Source of the DNA: Crocinitomicaceae bacterium
GTDB taxonomy: Bacteria; Bacteroidota; Bacteroidia; Flavobacteriales_D; Crocinitomicaceae
Direction of reading: 5' to 3'
DNA: 55,988 bases
Assembly (NCBI GenBank): GCA_020436025.1
Contig: JAGQYP010000021.1
Location: 1-55,988, forward strand
Below the pieces are notes generated by a model. The model saw nothing but the letters and a program-made list of their open reading frames with translations. It was not told the origin of the DNA and ran no database searches. Of the stretch, positions 53,233-55,988 are shown one piece after another. The translations under genes and the position numbers were made by a program. Each line of letters opens with the position of its first letter. The stretch's first letter is position 1.

Positions 53233-53267
53233 TACCACGCGAAGGGATTCGCGCGGTAGCGGGGGGG
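53233..53267. repeat. REP-like hairpin B, upstream of the RAYT gene
   Basis: TACCACGCGAA, loop GGGA, TTCGCGCGGTA (10 of 11 pairs), then GCGGGGGGG. Shares GCGGTAGCGGGGGG with copy C. Confidence 0.88.
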
Positions 53268-53268
53268 A

Positions 53269-53412
53269 CACACCCAACTATCTGCATTCCATGAAACTGG
53301 TATTCATTTTGGTAGGATTGAACAAGGAAAAAGGGATGTGTCTATTACTACTATCTACAAGATCGCTGAGTACTTTGATGTTTCTGTTTCGGAGTTGTTG
53401 AAAGGGTTTTAA
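53269..53412 (+). pseudogene. C-terminal remnant of an XRE-family helix-turn-helix regulator
   Basis: An open frame to the TAA at 53410 reads TQLSAFHETGIHFGRIEQG, then KRDVSITTIYKIAEYF and DVSVSELLKGF. This is the typical last two-thirds of an XRE/Cro-like HTH domain (recognition helix, then IYKIA and SELL). The first helix and start codon are missing; upstream is REP hairpin B. A terminator-like hairpin follows at 53416. The gene therefore appears cut by insertion or recombination at the REP element. Confidence 0.82.
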
Positions 53413-53415
53413 CTA

Positions 53416-53446
53416 AAAAACGAGACCACTACAGTCCCGTTTCTTT
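53416..53446 (+). terminator. Terminator after the XRE remnant
   Basis: AAACGAGAC, loop CACTACA, GTCCCGTTT (one mismatch), followed by a T-rich tract. Confidence 0.75.
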
Positions 53447-53463
53447 TTCTTTCAGCCTAACCA

Positions 53464-53543
53464 TCTGAATATCTTATTATCTTCTCAAAATTTATCCAAA
53501 GTATTAATCTTGTTCATTGTCTTTTGGGTAGGAGCTGCTACTC
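53464..53543. repeat. Interspersed repeat R2
   Basis: CTGAATATCTTATTATCTTC and about 80 following bases recur, diverged, at 53996-54075 (R3). The right part also matches R1 near 52190. Confidence 0.8.
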
Positions 53544-53585
53544 TTCTTCATCCCCACGCTTTTACCATCTTCAGTTGTCCCTTCC

Positions 53586-53643
53586 CTACACGAAGGGCTT
53601 TGCTTCACAGAGCTCCTTCATCGGTTCGTGCGGTAGCGGGGGG
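53586..53643. repeat. REP-like element C (interrupted hairpin)
   Basis: Right arm TTCGTGCGGTAGCGGGGGG at 53625-53643 equals REP copy B apart from one base. The left arm CTACACGAA at 53586-53594 pairs with it, with a loop of about 30 bases. Confidence 0.75.
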
Positions 53644-53660
53644 ATTATGTATTAAAATAT

Positions 53661-53990
53661 TAAAAGCTCCATTTGAAACACAAGGGTTAAAACGAATCAT
53701 TTTAAAGCTTTTTAAGAAACTTTCTTTTGATCAGATGATTCTAACCCTTATTTGAAATTGTCTTCTTTACTTTCCCTTCTTGTTGTTTTTCAAAGCTTTA
53801 GTTATTACTTTCTTTTAAAAGCTCCATTTGGAACACAAGGGTTAAAACGAATCATTTTAAAGCTTTCTAAAATACTTTCTTTTGCTTTAATGAGTTTACC
53901 CCCTTATTCGAATTTCTTTGTATTATTTTATTTACTATTTGTTTTCCAACACTTTAATCATTGGTTCTATTTAAAAGTGCCATTTGGAAC
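53661..53990. repeat. Tandem repeat with 155-bp period (2.1 copies)
   Basis: Units begin TAAAAGCTCCATTTG at 53661 and 53816, and a partial third begins at 53972. The first 60 bases of units 1 and 2 are almost identical; the later parts diverge. No gene was recognised in 53447-54102, and the open frames there simply translate the repeat. Confidence 0.85.
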
Positions 53991-53995
53991 ATTAC

Positions 53996-54100
53996 CTGAA
54001 TATCTTATTATCTTCTCACGAATTATCAAAAAGTATTAGTCTTCATCATCGTCATTTGGGAGGCGGGCGTTACTTTTCTTTTTGGTGACCGTTTGGGGTA
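53996..54100. repeat. Interspersed repeat R3
   Basis: Matches R2 at its left (CTGAATATCTTATTATCTTC) and R1 at its right (CTTTTTGGTGACCGTTTGG). It lies at the end of the accessory gene at 54103. Confidence 0.8.
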
Positions 54101-54102
54101 TC

Positions 54103-54612
54103 TTATTGGTTTGTTTTGGTGATTCTTATCCAATCAACTTTAAAATCACTTTTTTTACAAAAATCATCACAAATTAATTCTACAACAACTGCACTTTTAG
54201 GCTCACTTATTTCTATATATGAATATCCATTAGAAATACTGTAAATTTTTAATTCACCATACTTTTGGGATATCTCAGCATAAGTATCACCTATACCTAT
54301 TTCCTTTTTAGTCTTCCCTGCAAATGGTTTCATTACATGTATGCTCTTCACAACCCAATTCTTGCTTGTCACTTTATCCATGAAAATAATAATTCCTTTT
54401 TTTTCATATGTATAAACTTTTACATAATTACCCTTACTAATCCATGGACTTTTTTCCCAATATTTGTCCTTTTTATCAGGTTCTCCAAGTATTTGCTCAA
54501 CATTCTTATAGGAAGTAGAATCAACTACAATCCCATCAAGACCATTTTCGTTAATACCTATTTGATGTCCATTAAATTGTAACAAAATATAAATCATTGC
54601 CTTTATTATCAT
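54103..54612 (-). CDS. Candidate immunity/partner protein of the RHS-lipase gene
   Basis: 169 residues. Its ATG overlaps the TGA of the RHS-tip gene by four bases (ATGA), so the two are translated together. The N-terminus [15 protein letters not shown] is weakly hydrophobic. Two SmpA/OmlA-like repeats can be made out: [16 protein letters not shown] (about 37-52) and [20 protein letters not shown] (about 108-127), both of the form helix, G-E, P/L, then strand. The family is not firmly assigned. Position directly after a toxin-like C-terminus suggests immunity; this is an inference. Confidence 0.7.
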   Translation of the reverse strand: MIIKAMIYILLQFNGHQIGINENGLDGIVVDSTSYKNVEQILGEPDKKDKYWEKSPWISKGNYVKVYTYEKKGIIIFMDKVTSKNWVVKSIHVMKPFAGKTKKEIGIGDTYAEISQKYGELKIYSISNGYSYIEISEPKSAVVVELICDDFCKKSDFKVDWIRITKTNQ

Positions 54613-55619
54613 AGTCCTTTCTTTTCTTCAAATGTTTCAATTTTATCAAGCCTTTCTGGATTTTGTTTTCTTATGCTTTCTAAATTAATGTTTTTGGCAA
54701 AATGCTTGAATAACCACTTCATACCTTTGTCATAATCCGAATCAGCATAAATAACTTGATAATTTTCTGGAACTGTTCCTTTTTCGTAATCCCAATCAAA
54801 ATTCCCTAGTAAAAGTTCAGTTAAACCATCTCCCCTTGTATGTATAATTAGCATATCATTTATTCCTTTTGCTCCAGCTGGATGTTCATCTGATTTAGGG
54901 TCTCTATCTGCTGGCGCATTTACTGTAATCACATTTACTCTATAGCCTTGCTTAGCAAGTTTACTAGCAGCTTGTAATGTTACAAGTCCTCCAGCACTAA
55001 ATCCGATTAGCGTTATTTCTTCATCTTTTGTAATTTGTCCTTCATCTATCATTTTTTGACGAACCTGCAACACATGTTGTACAAACATATCTGAAGCTAC
55101 ATCTCTATCGCTTTTAACTTGGAAGGCAGCGTTTAATTTTCTTCCTTTTCTAACGATTGTCCCATCTTTCTTTTTCTTTTCCCTTCGACCTATATCCCAA
55201 TCAAATTCAGTATCCATTACAGTATTGTTTGTGTAATTTTTAAACAAAAAATCTACCATTTCATAGTTTTTCCCCCCTTTTATATTTTCCTTCGTTGGCT
55301 TTGTATAATCTTCAGGTGAACTTAATGTTCCATGCACAACAAAAGACTCTAACCCCTCTAATTCAATAGCATCAATTACTCGATTCTCACTAAAAGCATA
55401 AGGTGAATTCCAAGGATAACTGCTAGCCAACGGGTCAACAGCAAAAAATCTACCTATTCTTGGGTCATGCATTCTATACTTATAATTTACAGAGTTACCC
55501 TCACCCTTTATCTCATCATCCTTCTCTTGACCTTGGAAGCCATATCTATAAGCACTACCATCACTACCTTTTCTACCAGGCATCTGCATACCAAAGGGGT
55601 TGATTCCAATTGCAAGCAT
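54609..55619 (-). CDS. Orphan RHS core tip fused to an alpha/beta-hydrolase (lipase-like) domain
   Basis: 336 residues. Residues about 10-92 are the end of an RHS-repeat core: [39 protein letters not shown] and [20 protein letters not shown]. After this junction comes a unique domain with the nucleophile elbow LIGFSAGGL (S208), a probable acid in [10 protein letters not shown] and a possible His in LFKHFAK, i.e. a Ser hydrolase like secreted phospholipase effectors. A full RHS protein has well over a thousand residues before this point; here an in-frame TAA lies 27 bases upstream of the ATG. So it is either a displaced tip cassette or a truncated gene. Confidence 0.85.
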   Translation of the reverse strand: MLAIGINPFGMQMPGRKGSDGSAYRYGFQGQEKDDEIKGEGNSVNYKYRMHDPRIGRFFAVDPLASSYPWNSPYAFSENRVIDAIELEGLESFVVHGTLSSPEDYTKPTKENIKGGKNYEMVDFLFKNYTNNTVMDTEFDWDIGRREKKKKDGTIVRKGRKLNAAFQVKSDRDVASDMFVQHVLQVRQKMIDEGQITKDEEITLIGFSAGGLVTLQAASKLAKQGYRVNVITVNAPADRDPKSDEHPAGAKGINDMLIIHTRGDGLTELLLGNFDWDYEKGTVPENYQVIYADSDYDKGMKWLFKHFAKNINLESIRKQNPERLDKIETFEEKKGL

Positions 55620-55658
55620 GATGTTGGTTTCCTTCCACTTTTACTGAAAACTTGGGGT

Positions 55659-55988
55659 CTAAATCATGGGATGTTTTTCAAGTATGAGTAGTCGGAGTGG
55701 CTCATAGTCGCTCTCTAAGTACTTTTCTGTTGTCGAGATATATCTATGCCCAGAATTGTACTGAACTTGCCTTAGATTGTGTCTTTTGATCCAATTCATG
55801 ACAACTGAGTGCCGAAGCTGGTAGAGGTTTTTGTAGTTGGATTGTTTTTTCAATTCCAGATCCATTTGTTGGATGATGTGTCGTCCTTGTTTGGCATCAC
55901 TTAGTAGTCGGTAGAAAAGTCCTTCCTTTACTTTGATCTTGGTCATCACTTTGGTAAGTAGAATCTGTTGGACAGGGTGTGTAGGTAG
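55659..55988 (-). CDS. Tyrosine recombinase, C-terminal catalytic part (partial, runs off right edge)
   Basis: The minus-strand frame is open from the window end (upstream residues LPTHPVQQILLTKV) to the TAG at 55659. The catalytic region is clear: NLYQLRHSVVMNWIKRHNL (R and H), then YNSGHRYISTTEKYLES with GHR and the nucleophilic Tyr. The N-terminal DNA-binding half lies outside the window. It resembles Bacteroidetes integrases of mobile islands and is oriented with the RHS-tip gene 39 bp downstream. A start inside the window (55946) is not the true one. Confidence 0.87.
   Translation of the reverse strand, partial: LPTHPVQQILLTKVMTKIKVKEGLFYRLLSDAKQGRHIIQQMDLELKKQSNYKNLYQLRHSVVMNWIKRHNLRQVQYNSGHRYISTTEKYLESDYEPLRLLILEKHPMI

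Noticed and set aside
53510..54039. Two open frames sharing a repeated peptide (QGLKRIILKL)
   Set aside because: The shared peptide comes from the 155-bp DNA repeat; there is no plausible start or downstream domain.
1..55988. tRNA, rRNA, tmRNA or known riboswitch
   Set aside because: The intergenic regions were read for clover-leaf and CCA or T-loop patterns and none was convincing; a covariance-model search (tRNAscan, Rfam) would settle this.

Overview
The window looks like a chromosomal segment of a Bacteroidota bacterium, most likely Flavobacteriia/Flavobacteriales and possibly Crocinitomicaceae-like. The supporting signs are low GC, promoters with the Bacteroidetes -7 box TAnnTTTG, very weak ribosome binding sites, many SPII lipoproteins with an (L/F)(F)SC lipobox, type IX secretion (T9SS) parts (type B C-terminal sorting domains, a PorP/SprF protein), MORN-variant proteins, a fused SecDF and a ribosomal protein S1 with six S1 domains. 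No rRNA, tRNA or CRISPR array was recognised.

Layout. 1-8.5 kb: a lipoprotein cut by the left edge, threonine aldolase coupled to a DCC-family thiol oxidoreductase, an OmpA-like protein, and a minus-strand run of a mini T9SS-sorting-domain protein, two unknown exported proteins and a membrane-anchored MutS-family ATPase. 8.7-12.8 kb: a Fic AMPylase, then a glycosyltransferase/epimerase pair diverging from a HAD phosphatase. 12.2-20 kb: a plus-strand series of HAD phosphatase, MORN-variant protein, lipoprotein, a lipid-anchored stand-alone SecD P1-domain protein, SecDF, TatA and a Ca/Na antiporter. 20-23.7 kb: Crp/Fnr-like regulator, DinB, heme lipoprotein, YebC, TIGR01777 epimerase. 23.9-31.4 kb: a 2130-residue T9SS adhesin followed by its PorP/SprF partner and a terminator. 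31.7-36.1 kb: MBOAT O-acyltransferase with two SGNH proteins. 36.2-40 kb: a cluster of six paralogous cysteine-rich small proteins, five of them lipoproteins. 40-51.6 kb: M1 peptidase, rpsA, ndk, GH3-family protein, ABC exporter, Gfo/Idh oxidoreductase, lipoprotein and polyprenyl-phosphate sugar transferase. 52.1-55.99 kb: an accessory island with palindromes, a RAYT transposase flanked by REP hairpins, a truncated XRE regulator, interspersed and tandem repeats, an orphan RHS tip fused to a lipase-like domain with a translationally coupled downstream partner, and the C-terminal part of a tyrosine recombinase running off the right edge.

Themes. Export is prominent: SecDF, TatA, a SecD-like lipoprotein, a T9SS adhesin with its PorP partner, and a mini sorting-domain protein. 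Between genes there is an unusual class of short-period tandem arrays, mostly exact 7-bp period, that begin at or within a few bases of stop codons. One array also supplies the only start codon for the Crp/Fnr gene. The three most promising undescribed systems are the lipid-anchored SecD P1 protein next to SecDF, the CxC small-protein family, and the RHS-tip/lipase plus coupled partner beside a recombinase.
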